Positions 28,981-41,380 of a stretch of 48,246 nucleotides of DNA are shown in pieces (position 1 is the first letter of the stretch; each line of letters opens with the position of its first letter). Both the position numbers and the translations under genes were made by a program. The DNA comes from Penium margaritaceum. Lineage: Eukaryota > Streptophyta > Zygnematophyceae > Desmidiales > Peniaceae. The stretch covers positions 23,171 to 71,416 of the forward strand of contig SZWC01003611.1 in NCBI GenBank assembly GCA_023375785.1. Direction: 5' to 3'. The notes under the pieces are model-generated. The model worked only from the letters and a program-made list of their open reading frames with translations, made no database searches and was not told the DNA's origin.

Positions 28981-31900
28981 AGCCGGGTCACGGAAACCAA
29001 GCCGGGTCACAGAAACCAAAGCCGGGTTAGAGAAACCAAAGCCGGGTCACATAAACCAAAGCCAGATCACAAATACCATTGCCGGGTCACACAAACCAAA
29101 GCCGGGTCACAGAAACCAAAGCCTGGCCACAGAAACCAAAGCCGGGTCACAGAAACAAAAGCCGGATCACAGACAAAGAAGCCGGGGTCACAGTAACCAG
29201 AGCTGGGTCACAGAAACCAAAGCCGGGTCACAACAACCAAAGCCGGGTCACATGGATCAAAGCCGGGTCACAGAAACCTAACCCGTATCTCAGAAACCAA
29301 AGTTGGGTCATTGAAACAAAAGCCGGGTCATAGACACCAAAGCCGGGTCACAGCAACCAAAGCCGGGTCTCAGAAACCAAAGCCGGGTCACAGAAAAAAA
29401 AGCCGAGTCACGGAAAAGAAAGCTGGGTCACACAACCCAAAGTTGGGTCATAGAAACCAAAGCCAGGTCAGAGAAACAAAAGCCGGGTCCCAGAAACCAA
29501 AGCCGGGTCACAAAAACTAAAGCCGGTCACAAAAACCAAAGCCGGGTCACAGAAACCAAAGCCGGTTCACAGAAACCAAAGCCGGGTCAAAAAAACCTAA
29601 GGCAGGTGACAGAAACCAAAGACGGATCATAGAAACCAGAACCAGGTCACAAAACCTGAAGCAATGTCACAGAAACCAAAGCCAAGTCACATAAACCAAA
29701 GCCGAGTCACACAATCCAGAACCGGGTCAAGGCAAACCAAAGCCAGGTCACAGAAACCAAATCCGGGTCACAGAAACCAGAGCTGGGTCAGAAAAACCAA
29801 AACCGGGTCACAAAATCCAAAGCCGGGTCACTGAAACCAAAGCCTGGTCACAGAAACCGAAGCTGGGTCATAGAAACTAAAAGCCGGGTCTTAAAAAGCA
29901 AAGCTGGGTCACAGAAACCAAAGCTGAGTCACAGAAACCAAAGCCGGGTCACAGAAACCAAAGCCGGTCCACAGACACCAAAGCCAGGTCACAGAAACCA
30001 AAGCAAGGTCATCGAAACCAAAGCCGGGTCACAGAAACCAAAGCCGGTTCACATAAACCAAAGCCGGGTCACAGAAAGCAAAGCCGGGTCACACAAACAA
30101 AAGTCGGGTCACAGAAATCAAAGCCGATTCAAATAAACCAAAGCCGGGTCACCGAAACCAAAGCCGGGTCACAGAAAACAAAACTGGGTCACAGAAACCA
30201 AAGCCGGGCCACAGAAACCAAAGCCGGGTCACGGAAACCAAAGTCGGGTCACAGAAATCAAAGCCGGGTCACAGAAAACAAAACTGGGTCACAGAAACCA
30301 AAGCCGGGCCACAGAAACCAAAGCCGGGTCACGGAAACCAAAGTCGGGTCACAGAAATCAAAGCCGGGTCACACAAACCAAAGCCGGGTCACAACAACCA
30401 AATCCGGGTCACGGAAACCAAAGCTAGGTCACGGAAACCAAAGCCGGGTCACATAAACCAAAACCGGGTCATATAAACTAAAGCCGGGTCACATAAACAA
30501 AAGCCGGTCCACACGAACCAAAGCCGGGTCACAAAAACCAAAGCTCAGTCACATAAACCAAAGCCGGTTCACAGAAACCAAAGTTGGGTCACGGAAACCA
30601 AAGCCAGGTACAGAAACCAACGCCGGGTCACAAAAACCAAAGCCAGGTCACAGAAACCAAAGAGAGGCCACATAAACCAAAGCGGGGTCACAGAAACCGA
30701 AGGCGGGTCACAGAAGCTAATGCCGGGTCACAAAAACCAAAGCCGGGTCACATAAACCAAAGCCGGGTCACAGAAACCAAAGCCGGGTCACAAAGGGTCC
30801 AAAGCCGGGTCACAGAAACCAAAGACGAGTCACAGAAACCAAAGCTGGTTCACAGAAACCAAAGCCGGGTCACAGAAACCAAGGCCGGATTACGGAAACC
30901 AAAGCCGGGTCACAGAAACCAAAGTCGGGTCACAGAAACCAACGCCGGGTCACAGAGGGTCCAAAGCCGGGTCACAGAAATCAATGACAAGTCACAAAAA
31001 CCAAAGCCGGGTCACAGAAACCAAAGCCGGGTCACAGAAACCAAAGCTGGATTTCAGAAACCAAAGCCGGGTCACAAAAACCAAAGCTGGGTCACAAAAA
31101 CCAAAGTCGGGTCACATAAACCAAAGGCGTGTCACAGAAACCAATGCCAGGTCACATAAACCAAAGCCGGGTCACAGAATCCACTGTCGGGTCACAGAAA
31201 CCAAAGTCGGATCACAAAAACCAAAGCGGGGTCAAAGCAACCAAAGCCGGGGCACGGAAACCAAAGCCGGATCACAGAAACCAAAGCCGGGTCACATAGA
31301 CCAGAGCCGGGACACAGACACCAAAGCCGGGTCACAGAAACCAAGCCGGGTCACAGAAACCAAAGCCGTTCACAAAAACCAAAGCCGGGTAACATACACC
31401 AAATCCGGGTCACATAAACCAAAGCCGGATCAGAGAAACCATTGCCGGGACACACAAACCAAAGTCGGGTCACATAAACCAAAGCCTGGCAACAAAAACC
31501 AAAGCCAGGTCACGGAAACCAAAGCTGGATCACAGACACCAAAGCCGGATCAGAGTAACCAAAGTTGGGTCACACTAACGAAAGCCGGGTCACAGAAACC
31601 AAAGCCGGGTCACAAAAACCGAAACCGGGCCACATGAATAAAAGCCGGGTCACAGAAACCCAAGCCGTGGCACAGAAACCAAAGTCGGGTCATTGAAACC
31701 AAAGCCGGGTCACATAAACCAAACCCGGGTCACACCAACCAAAGCTGGGTCACACCAACCAAAGCAAGGTCACAAAAACAAAAGCCGCGTCACGGAAAAC
31801 AAAGCCGGGTCGCAGAAAGCAAAGCCGGGTCACACAAACCAAATCCAGGTCACAGAAACCAAAGCCAGGTCACAGAAACGAAAGCCGGGTCTTAGAAACC

Positions 31901-34900
31901 AAACCCGGGTCACAGAAACCAAAGCCGGGTCACTTCAACCAAAGTTGGGTCACAGAAACCAAAGCCGGGTCACAGAAACCAAAGCCAAGTCACAGAAACC
32001 AAAGCCGGGACACGGAAACCAAAGCCGGGTCATACGAACCAAAGCCGGGTCACAGAAACCAAAGCCGGGTCGTAGAAACCAAAGCCGAATCACAGAAACC
32101 AAAGCCGGGTCAACGAACCAAAGCCGGAAAACATAAACCAAAGCCCGGTCATAGAAACCAAAGCTGGGTCACAGAAACCAAAGCCGGGTCACAGAATCTA
32201 AAGCCGGATCACAGAAACATAAGCCGGGTCACAGCAACCAAAGCCAGGTCACAGAACCAAAGCCGGGTCACATAAACCAAAGCCAGGTCACAGAAACCAA
32301 AGCGGGGTCACAGAAACCAAAGCCGGGTCACTGAAACCAAAGCCGGATCACAGAAACCAAAGCCGGGTCCCTGAAACCAAAGCCGGGTCACAAAAACCAA
32401 AGCCAGGTCACAAAACCAAAGCCAGGTCATAGAAACCAAAGCCGGATCACAGAAACCAAAGCCAGAACACAGAAACCAGAGCCAAGTCACATAAACCAAA
32501 GCCGGGTCACAGAAACCAAAGCCGGGTCGTAGAAACCAAAGCCGAATCACAGAAACCAAAGCCGGGTCAACGAACCAAAGCCGGAAAACATAAACCAAAG
32601 CCCGGTCATAGAAACCAAAGCTGGGTCACAGAAACCAAAGCCGGGTCACAGAAACCAAAGCGGGGTCACAGAAACCAAAGCCGGGTCACAGAAACCAAAG
32701 CGGGGTCACAGAAACCAAAGCCGGGTCACAGAAACCAAAGCGGGGTCACAGAAACCAAAGCCGGGTCACAGAAACCAAAGCTGGGTCACAGAAACCAAAG
32801 CCGGGTCACAAAGAGAAAAGCGGCGTCACATAAACCAAAGCCGGGTCACAGAAACCAAAGCCGGGTCACATAAACCAAAGCTGTGTCACAAAAACCAAAA
32901 CCGGGTCACAGAAACCAAGGCTGGGTCACAGAAACCAAAGCCGGGTCACAAAGAGAAAAGCGGCGTCACATAAACCAAAGCCGGGTCACAGAAACCAAAG
33001 CCGGGTCACAAAAAGCAAAGCCGGTCACAGAAACCAAAGTTGGGTCACAGAAACAAAAGCAAGGTCACAGAAACCAAAGCCGGGTCACAAAAACTGAAGC
33101 CAGGTGACACAAACCAAAGCCCGATCACAGAAACCAGAACCAGGTCACAAAAACCAAAGCCATGTCACAGAAACCAAAGCCAAGTCACAGAAACCAAAGC
33201 CGAGTCACAGAATGCAGAGCCGGGTCAGAGCAAACCAAAGCCAGGTCACATAAACCAAAGCCGGGTCTCAGAAACCAAAGTCGGGTCAGAGAAACCAACG
33301 CCGATACACAGAATCCAAAGCCGGGTCACTGAAACCAAATCCGGGTCGCTGAAACCAAAGCCGGGTCATAGAAACTAAAAGCCGGGTCTTAGAAAGCCGG
33401 GCCACAAAAAACAAAGCCGGGCCACGGATACCAAAGCCGGGTCACAGAAACCAAAGCCGGGTCACAGACACCAAAGCTTTGGTTTCTGTGACCCGGCTTT
33501 GGTTTTTGTGACCCAGCTTTGGTTTCTGTGACCAGCTTTGGTTTCTGTGACCCGGCTTTGGTTTCTGTGACCCGGGTTTGGTTTCTCTGACCCGGCTTTG
33601 GTTTCTGTGACCCGACTTTAAATTATGTGACCCAGCTTTGATTTGTGTGACCCGGCTTTGGTTTCTGTGACCTGGCTTTGGTTTCAATGACCCGGCTTTG
33701 GTTTTTGTGACCCGGCTTTGGTTTCTGTGACCCGGCGTTGGTTTCTGTGACCCGGCTCTGGTGTCTGTGACCCGGCTTTGGCTTCTGTGACAGCGCTTTG
33801 GTTTCTGTGACCCGGCTTTGGTTTCTGTGACCCAGCTTGGTTTCTGTGACCCGGCTTTGGTTTCTGTGACCCGACTTTAAATTATGTGACCCAGCTTTGA
33901 TTTGTGTGACCCGGCTTTGGTTTCTGTGACCTGGCTTTGGTTTCAATGACCCGGCTTTGGTTTTTGTGACCCGGCTTTGGCTTCTGTGACCCGGCTTTGG
34001 CTTCTCTGACCCGGCTTTGGTTTCTGTGACCCGGCTTTGGTTTTTGTGACCCGGCTTTGGTTTATCTGACCCAGCTTTGGTTTCTTTGGTCCAGCTTTGG
34101 TTTTTGTGTACCGGCTTTGGTTTACCCAGCTTTGGTTTCTTTGACCCGGCTTTGGTATCTATGACCCGTCTTTGGTTTTTATGACCCGGGTTTTGTTTCT
34201 GTGACCCGGCTTTGGTTTCTGTGACCCGGCTTTGGTTTCTCTGACCCGGCTTTGGTCTCTGTGACCCGGCTTTGGTTTTTGTGACCCGGCTTTGGTTTAT
34301 GTGACTCATCGTTGCTTTTTGTGACCCGGCTTTGGTTTATGTGATCCGGCTTTTGTTTATGGGACCGTTTTTGGTTCTTGTGACCGGGCTTTGGTTTCTG
34401 TGACACAGTTTTGGTTTCTGTGACCCGGCTTTTGGCTTCTGTGACCCGTCTTTCTGTGACCCGGCTATGGTTTCTGTGACCCGGCTTTGGTTCTTGTGAC
34501 GCAGCTTTGGTTAGTGTGACCTGGCTTTGGTTTTTGTGACCCGGATTTGGTTTCTGTGACCCAGCTTTGGTTTATGTGGCCCGGCTTTGGTTTCTGTGAC
34601 CCGACTTTGGTTTCTGTGGCATGGATTTGGTTTCTGTGACCCAGCGTTGGTTTCCGTGACCCGGCTTTTAATTATGTGACCCGGTTTTGGTTTCTGTGAC
34701 CCGGCTTACGTTTACATGACCTGGATTTGGTTTCTGTGATCCGGCATTGGTTTATGTGACCCAGCTTTGGTTTCTTTGACCCGGCATTGGTTTCTATAAC
34801 CCGACTTTGGTTGCTCTGATCCGGCTTTGGTTTCTGTGACCCGGCTTTGGTTTATGTGACCCAGCTTTTGTTTCTGTGACCCGGCTTTGGCTTCTGCGAC

Positions 34901-37810
34901 CCGGCTTTCTGTCACCCGGCTATGGTTTCTGTGACCCGGCTTTGGTTTCTGTGACCTGGCTTTGGTTTGTGTGACCCGGCTTTGGTTTCTGTGACCCGGC
35001 TTTGGTTTCTGTGACCCAGTTTTGGTTTATGTCACCCGGCTTTGGTTTCTATGATTCAGCTTTGGTTTATGTGGCATGGCTTTGGTTTCTATGACCCAGC
35101 TTTGGTTTTAGTGACTAGGCTTTGAATTCTGTGACCCGGTTTTGGGTTCTGTGACCCGGCTTTGGTTTATGTGACCCGGCTTTGGTTTCTGTGAACCGGC
35201 TTTGGTTTCTGTGACCCGGTATTGGTTTTTGTGACCCAGCTTTGGTTTCTGTGACCCGACATTGGTTTCTGTAACCTGACTTTGGTTGCTGTGACCCGGC
35301 TTTGGATTCAATGACCCGGCTCTGGTTCTTGGTTTCTTTGACCCGGCTTTGGTTTATTTGACCTGGCTTTTGTTTGCGTGAGCCGGCGTTGATTACTGCG
35401 ACCCGGCTTGGTTTTTGTGACCACGCTTTGGTTTGTGTGACATGGCTTTGGTTTCTATGACCCGGCTTTTGTTCTGTGACCTGGCTTTGGTTGCTGTGAC
35501 TCCGCTTTCATTTCTGCGATCCGGCTTTGGATTCTGTGACCCGGCTTTGGTTTCTGTTACCCGGCATTGGTTTGTATGACAGGGATTTGGTTTCTGTGGT
35601 GCGGCTTTGGTTTGTTGACCCAGCTTTGGTTTCTGTGACCCGGCTTTGGTTTTAGTGATCCGGCTTTGGTTTCTGTGACCCGGCTTTGGCTTCTGTGTCC
35701 CGGCTTTGGTTTCTGTGACCCGGCTCTGGTTTCTGTGACCCGGCTTTGGTTTCTGTGACTTGGCTTTGGTTTCTGTGACCCGGCTTTGGTTTCTGTGACC
35801 CGACTTTGATTTGTGTGACCCGGCTTTGGTTTCTGTGACCCGGCTCTGGTTTCTGTGACCCGGCTTTGGTTTCTGTGACTTGGCTTTGGTTTCTGTGACC
35901 CGGCTTTGGTTTCTGTGACCCGACTTTGATTTGTGTGACCCGGCTTTGGTTTCTGTGAACCAGATTTGGTTTCTGTGACCCGGCTTTTGTTTCTCTGACC
36001 TGACTTTGGTTGTTGTGACCCGGGTTTGGTTTGTGTGACCCGGCTTTGATTTCTGTGACGCGGCTTTGTTTCTGTGACTCAGCTTTGGTTTATGTGACCC
36101 GGCTTTGGTTGCTGTGACCCGGTTTGGTTTCTGTTGCCCGACTTTGGTTTGTGTGACCCACCTTTGGTTATTGTGGCCAGGCCTTGGTTTATGTGACCCG
36201 ACTTTGGTTTCTGAGACCCGGCTTTGGTTGCTGTGACTTGGCTTAGGTTTATGTAACCCGGCTTTCGTTTCTCGGACCCGGCTTTGGTTTTTGTGGCCCG
36301 GCTTTGGTATCTGTGACCCGGCTTTGGTTTATGTGACCCGGTTTTGGTTTTTCAGACCCGGCTTTTAGTTTCTGTGACCCAGCTTTAGTTTCTGTGACCC
36401 GGCTTTGGTTTCAGTGACCTGGCATTAGATTCTGTGACCTGGCTTTGGTTTCTGTGACCCAGCTTTGGTTTCTGTGACCCAGCTTTGGTTTATGTGACCT
36501 GGCTTAGGTTTTCTGTGACCCGGCTCTGTATTATGTGACTCTGCTTTGGCTTTTATGAGTTGGGTATGGGCCCAGTGACATGGCTTTGGTTCTTGTGACC
36601 TAGTTCTGGATTCTGCGATCCGGCTTTGGTTTCTGTCACCTGGCTTTGGTTTTTGTGATCCGGCATTGGTTTCTCTGACCCGGCTTTGGTTTCTATGACC
36701 CAGCTTTGGTTTATGTGACCGGCTTTGGTTTTTGTATCCCGGTTTTGGTTTCTGTGACCCGGCATTGGTTTCTGTGACTCGGCTTTGGTTTCTTTGACCC
36801 GACTTAATTTATGTGACCCAGCTTTGGTTTCTGTGAACCGGCTTTGGTTTCCGTGACCGGGCTTTGGTTTCTGTGACCCGGCTTTGGCTTCTGTGACCCG
36901 GCTTTGGTCTATGTGACCCGGCTTTGTTTTCTGTGACCCCGCTTTGGTTTCTGTGACCCGGCTTTGGTTTCTGTGACCCAGCTTGGTTTATGTGACCCGG
37001 CTTTGGTTTCTGTGACCCGATTTTGGTTTCTGTGACCCTGCTTTGGTTTCTGTGACCGGCTCCGGTTTATGTGAACCGGGCTTTTGTTTATGTGACCGGG
37101 CTTTGGTTTGTGTGACCTGGCATTGGTTTCTGTGACCCGGCTTTGGTTTCGGTGACCCGGTTTTGGTTTTTGTGACCCGGCATTAGTTTCTGTGACCCGG
37201 CTTAGGTTTCTGTGACCCGGCTTTGGTTTTTGTGACTCGGTTTGGTTTCTGTGATCCGGCTTGGATTCTGTGATCTGGCTTTGGTTATTGTGATCCGGCA
37301 TTGGTTTCTGTGACCCGGCTTTGGTTTCTATGACCCAGCTTTTGTTTCTGTGACCGGCTTTGGTTTTTGTGACCCGGTTTTGGTTTCTGCGACCCGGCAT
37401 TGGTTTCTCTGACTCGGCTTTGGTTTCTTTGACCCGACTTAATTTCTGTGACCCAGCTTTGGTTTCCGTGACCCGGCTTTGGTTTCCGTGACCCGGCTTT
37501 GGTTTCTGTGACCCGGCTTTGGCTTCTGTGACCCCGCTTTGGTTTATGTGACCCGGCTTTGATTTTGGTGACCCCGCTTTGGTTTCTGTGACCCGGCTTT
37601 GGTTTCTGAGACCCAGCTTGGTTTATGTGACCTGGCTTTGGTTTACGTGACCCGACTTTGGTTTCTGTGACCCGGCCTTAATTTCTGTGACCGGCTCAGG
37701 TTTATGTGAACCGGGCTTTGATTTCTGTGCCCGGGCTTTGGTTTGTGTGACCTGGGATTGGTTTCTGTGACCCGGCTTTGGTTTCGGTGACCCGGCTTTG
37801 GTTTCTGTGA

Positions 37811-38130
37811 CCCGGCTTTGGTTTCTGTGACGCGGCTTTGGTTTCTGTGACCCGGCTTTGGTTTATGTGACCCGGCTTTGGTTTCTGTGACCCGGCTTTG
37901 GTTTCTGTGACGCGGCTTTGGTTTCTGTGACCCGGCTTTGGTTTATGTGACCCGGCTTTGGTTTCTGTGACCCGGCTTTGGTTTCTGTGACGCGGCTTTG
38001 GTTTCTGTGACCCGGCTTTGGTTTATGTGACCCGGCTTTGGTTTCTGTGACCCGGCTTTGGTTTCTGTGACGCGGCTTTGGTTTCTGTGACCCGGCTTTG
38101 GTTTATGTGACCCGGCTTTGGTTTCTGTGA
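37811..38130 (-). repeat. 80-bp tetrameric block of S20, four copies
   Basis: A unit marked by gtgacgcgg recurs at 37831, 37911, 37991 and 38071, each time with the same three neighbours, including one tttatgtgac unit. The period is exactly 80 bp. Confidence 0.92.
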
Positions 38131-40047
38131 CCCGGCTTTGGTTTCTGTGACCCGTCTTTGGTTTTTATGACCCGGCTTAGGTTTATGTGACCCGGCTTTG
38201 GTTTCTGTGACCCGGCTTTGGTTTTGTGACCTGGCTTTGGTTACTGTGACCTGGCTTTGGTTTCCGCGATCCGGCTTTGGATTATGTGACCCGGTATTGG
38301 TTTTTGTGACCCAGCTTTGGTTTCTGTGACCCGACATTGGCTTCTGTAACCCGACTTTGGTTGCTGTGATCCGGCTTTGGGTTCTGTGACTTGGCTCTGG
38401 TCCTTGTGACCCGGCTTTGGTTTCTTTGACCCGGCTTTGGTTTCGTTGACCTGGCTTTTGTTTCTGTGAGCCGGATTTTATTACTGTGACCCCGCTTGGT
38501 TTTTGTGACCGCGCTTTGGTTTCAGTGACCTGGCTTTGGTTTTTATGACCCGGGTTTTGTTATGTGACCTTGCTTTGGTTGTTGTGACCCGGCTTTCGTT
38601 TCTGCGATCCGGCTTTGGATTCTGTGACCCGGCTTTGGTTTCTGTGACCCGGCTCTGGTTTCTATGACCCGGCTTTGGTTTCTGTGACTTGGCTTTGGTT
38701 TCTGTGACCCGGCTTTGGTTTATGTGACCCGACTTTGGTTTATGCGACCCGGCTTTGGTTTCTGTGAACCAGCTTTGGTTTATGTGACCCAGGTTTTGTT
38801 TCTCTGACCTGGCTTTGGCTTTTGTGACCCGGCTTTGGTTTGTGTGACCCAGCTTTGATTTCTATGACCCAGCTTTGTTTTATGTGACTCGGCTTTGGTT
38901 TCTGTGACCAGGCTTTGGTTGCTGTGACCCGGTTTGGTTTCTGTGGCCCGACTTTGGTTTCTAAGACCCACCTTTGGTTTTTGTGGCCAGGCCTTGGTTT
39001 ATGTGACAATGCTTTGGTTTCTGAGACCCGGCTTCGGTTTCTGTGACTTGGCTTAGGTTTATGTAACCCGGCTTTGGTTTCTGTGACCCGGCTTTGGTTT
39101 CTGTGACCCGTCTTTGGTGCCTGTGACCCAGCTTTGGTTTCTGTGACCCGGCTTTGGTATTCGTGACCTGGCTTTTGGTTTATGTGACCCAGTTTTGGCT
39201 TTTCAGACCCGGCTTTTCGTTTCTATGACCCAGCTTTAGTTTCTGTGACCCGGCTTTGGTTTCAGTGACCCGACATTGGATTCTGTGACCTGGCTTTGGT
39301 TATTCTGACCCAGCTTTGGTTTCCGTGACCCAACTTTGGTTTATGTGACCTGGCTTTGGTTTGCTGTGACCCGGCCCTAAATTCTGTGACTCAGCTTTGG
39401 TTTCTATGAATTGCCTTTGCGCCCTGTGACATGGCTTTGGTTCTTGTGACCTGGTTCTGGATTTTGTGATCCGGGTTTGGTTTCTGCCACCTGGCTTTGG
39501 TTTTTGTGAACCGGCTTTGGTTTATGTGACCCGGTTTTGGTTTATGTGACCCGGCATTTCTTTCTGTGACTCGGCTTTGGTTTCTTTGACCCGACTTTAA
39601 TTTCTCTGACCCAGCTTTGGTTACTGTGACCCGGCTTTGTTTTATGTGTTCCGGCTTTGGTTTCTGGGACCCGGCTTTGGTTTCTGGGACCCGGCTTTGG
39701 TTTCTGTGACCCAGCTTGGTTTATGTGACCCGGCTTTGGTTTCTGTGACCCGACATTGCTTTCTATGACCCGGCTTTGGTTTCTGTGACCGGCTCAGGTT
39801 TATGTGAACCGTGCTTTGGTTTATGTGACCGGGCTTTGGTTTGTGTGACTCGGCACTGGTTTCTTTGACCCGGCTTTGGTTTATGTGACCCGGCTTTGGT
39901 TTTTGTGACCCGGCTTTGGTTTCTGTGACCCGGCACTGGTTTTTGTGACCCGGCTTTGGTTTTGTGACCCAGCTTTGGTTTCTGTGATCCGGCTTGGTTT
40001 CTGTGACCCGGCTTTGGTTCAGTGACCCGGTTTGGTTTTTGTGACCC

Positions 40048-41380
40048 GGCTTTGGTTTCTGTGACCCGGCTTAGGCTTCTCTGACCCGGCTTTGGTTTCT
40101 GTGACCCGGCTTAGGCTTCTCTGACCCGGCTTTGGTTTCTGTGACCCGGCTTAGGCTTCTCTGACCCGGCTTTGGTTTCTGTGACCCGGCTTAGGCTTCT
40201 CTGACCCGGCTTTGGTTTCTGTGACCCGGCTTAGGCTTCTCTGACCCGGCTTTGGTTTCTGTGACCCGGCTTAGGCTTCTCTGACCCGGCTTTGGTTTCT
40301 GTGACCCGGCTTAGGCTTCTCTGACCCGGCTTTGGTTTCTGTGACCCGGCTTAGGCTTCTCTGACCCGGCTTTGGTTTCTGTGACCCGGCTTAGGCTTCT
40401 CTGACCCGGCTTTGGTTTCTGTGACCCGGCTTAGGCTTCTCTGACCCGGCTTTGGTTTCTGTGACCCGGCTTAGGCTTCTCTGACCCGGCTTTGGTTTCT
40501 GTGACCCGGCTTAGGCTTCTCTGACCCGGCTTTGGTTTCTGTGACCCGGCTTAGGCTTCTCTGACCCGGCTTTGGTTTCTGTGACCCGGCTTAGGCTTCT
40601 CTGACCCGGCTTTGGTTTCTGTGACCCGGCTTAGGCTTCTCTGACCCGGCTTTGGTTTCTGTGACCCGGCTTAGGCTTCTCTGACCCGGCTTTGGTTTCT
40701 GTGACCCGGCTTAGGCTTCTCTGACCCGGCTTTGGTTTCTGTGACCCGGCTTAGGCTTCTCTGACCCGGCTTTGGTTTCTGTGACCCGGCTTAGGCTTCT
40801 CTGACCCGGCTTTGGTTTCTGTGACCCGGCTTAGGCTTCTCTGACCCGGCTTTGGTTTCTGTGACCCGGCTTAGGCTTCTCTGACCCGGCTTTGGTTTCT
40901 GTGACCCGGCTTAGGCTTCTCTGACCCGGCTTTGGTTTCTGTGACCCGGCTTAGGCTTCTCTGACCCGGCTTTGGTTTCTGTGACCCGGCTTAGGCTTCT
41001 CTGACCCGGCTTTGGTTTCTGTGACCCGGCTTAGGCTTCTCTGACCCGGCTTTGGTTTCTGTGACCCGGCTTAGGCTTCTCTGACCCGGCTTTGGTTTCT
41101 GTGACCCGGCTTAGGCTTCTCTGACCCGGCTTTGGTTTCTGTGACCCGGCTTAGGCTTCTCTGACCCGGCTTTGGTTTCTGTGACCCGGCTTAGGCTTCT
41201 CTGACCCGGCTTTGGTTTCTGTGACCCGGCTTAGGCTTCTCTGACCCGGCTTTGGTTTCTGTGACCCGGCTTAGGCTTCTCTGACCCGGCTTTGGTTTCT
41301 GTGACCCGGCTTAGGCTTCTCTGACCCGGCTTTGGTTTCTGTGACCCGGCTTAGGCTTCTCTGACCCGGCTTTGGTTTCT
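40048..41380 (-). repeat. 40-bp dimeric block of S20, about 33 identical copies
   Basis: A normal unit alternates with one reading cttaggcttctctgaccc. The marker ttaggcttct starts at 40071 and recurs every 40 bp to 41351, which is 33 occurrences, with no differences seen. This is the largest homogenised block in the window. Confidence 0.96.

Larger units (their letters stand above)
26041..33476 (+). repeat. S20 satellite array, forward orientation
   Basis: About 7.4 kb of S20 units, interrupted only by an assembly gap. Sub-duplications include a 180-bp period (gtcatagtaacc at 26133 and 26313), a 100-bp period near 30171-30370, a 457-bp repeat (gtcaacgaacc at 32109 and 32566) and a 40-bp alternation (cggggtcac) at about 32650-32760. 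Long repeated-peptide frames at 26035-26676, 30584-31159, 30984-31637 and elsewhere arise because the consensus has no forward stop codon; they are not genes. Confidence 0.97.

Noticed and set aside
28048..29019. Minus-strand open frames of up to 323 codons with a repeated GFRDPALVSGTRLWFQGP peptide
   Set aside because: They lie over 44 identical 20-bp units lacking a stop in any frame. Three overlapping frames give the same peptide, and there is no start context, unique sequence or conservation.
30584..31637. Forward frames of about 190-217 codons reading KPKPGHRNQSRVTETKAGSQ repeats (also at 26035-26676 and, reversed, at 33623-34309)
   Set aside because: The S20 consensus has no stop on its forward strand and cycles through all frames every 60 bp, so such frames are expected wherever the repeat is undisturbed.
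26041..33476. G-quadruplex potential of the GGG in each S20 unit
   Set aside because: GGG runs are 17 bases apart, longer than typical quadruplex loops.
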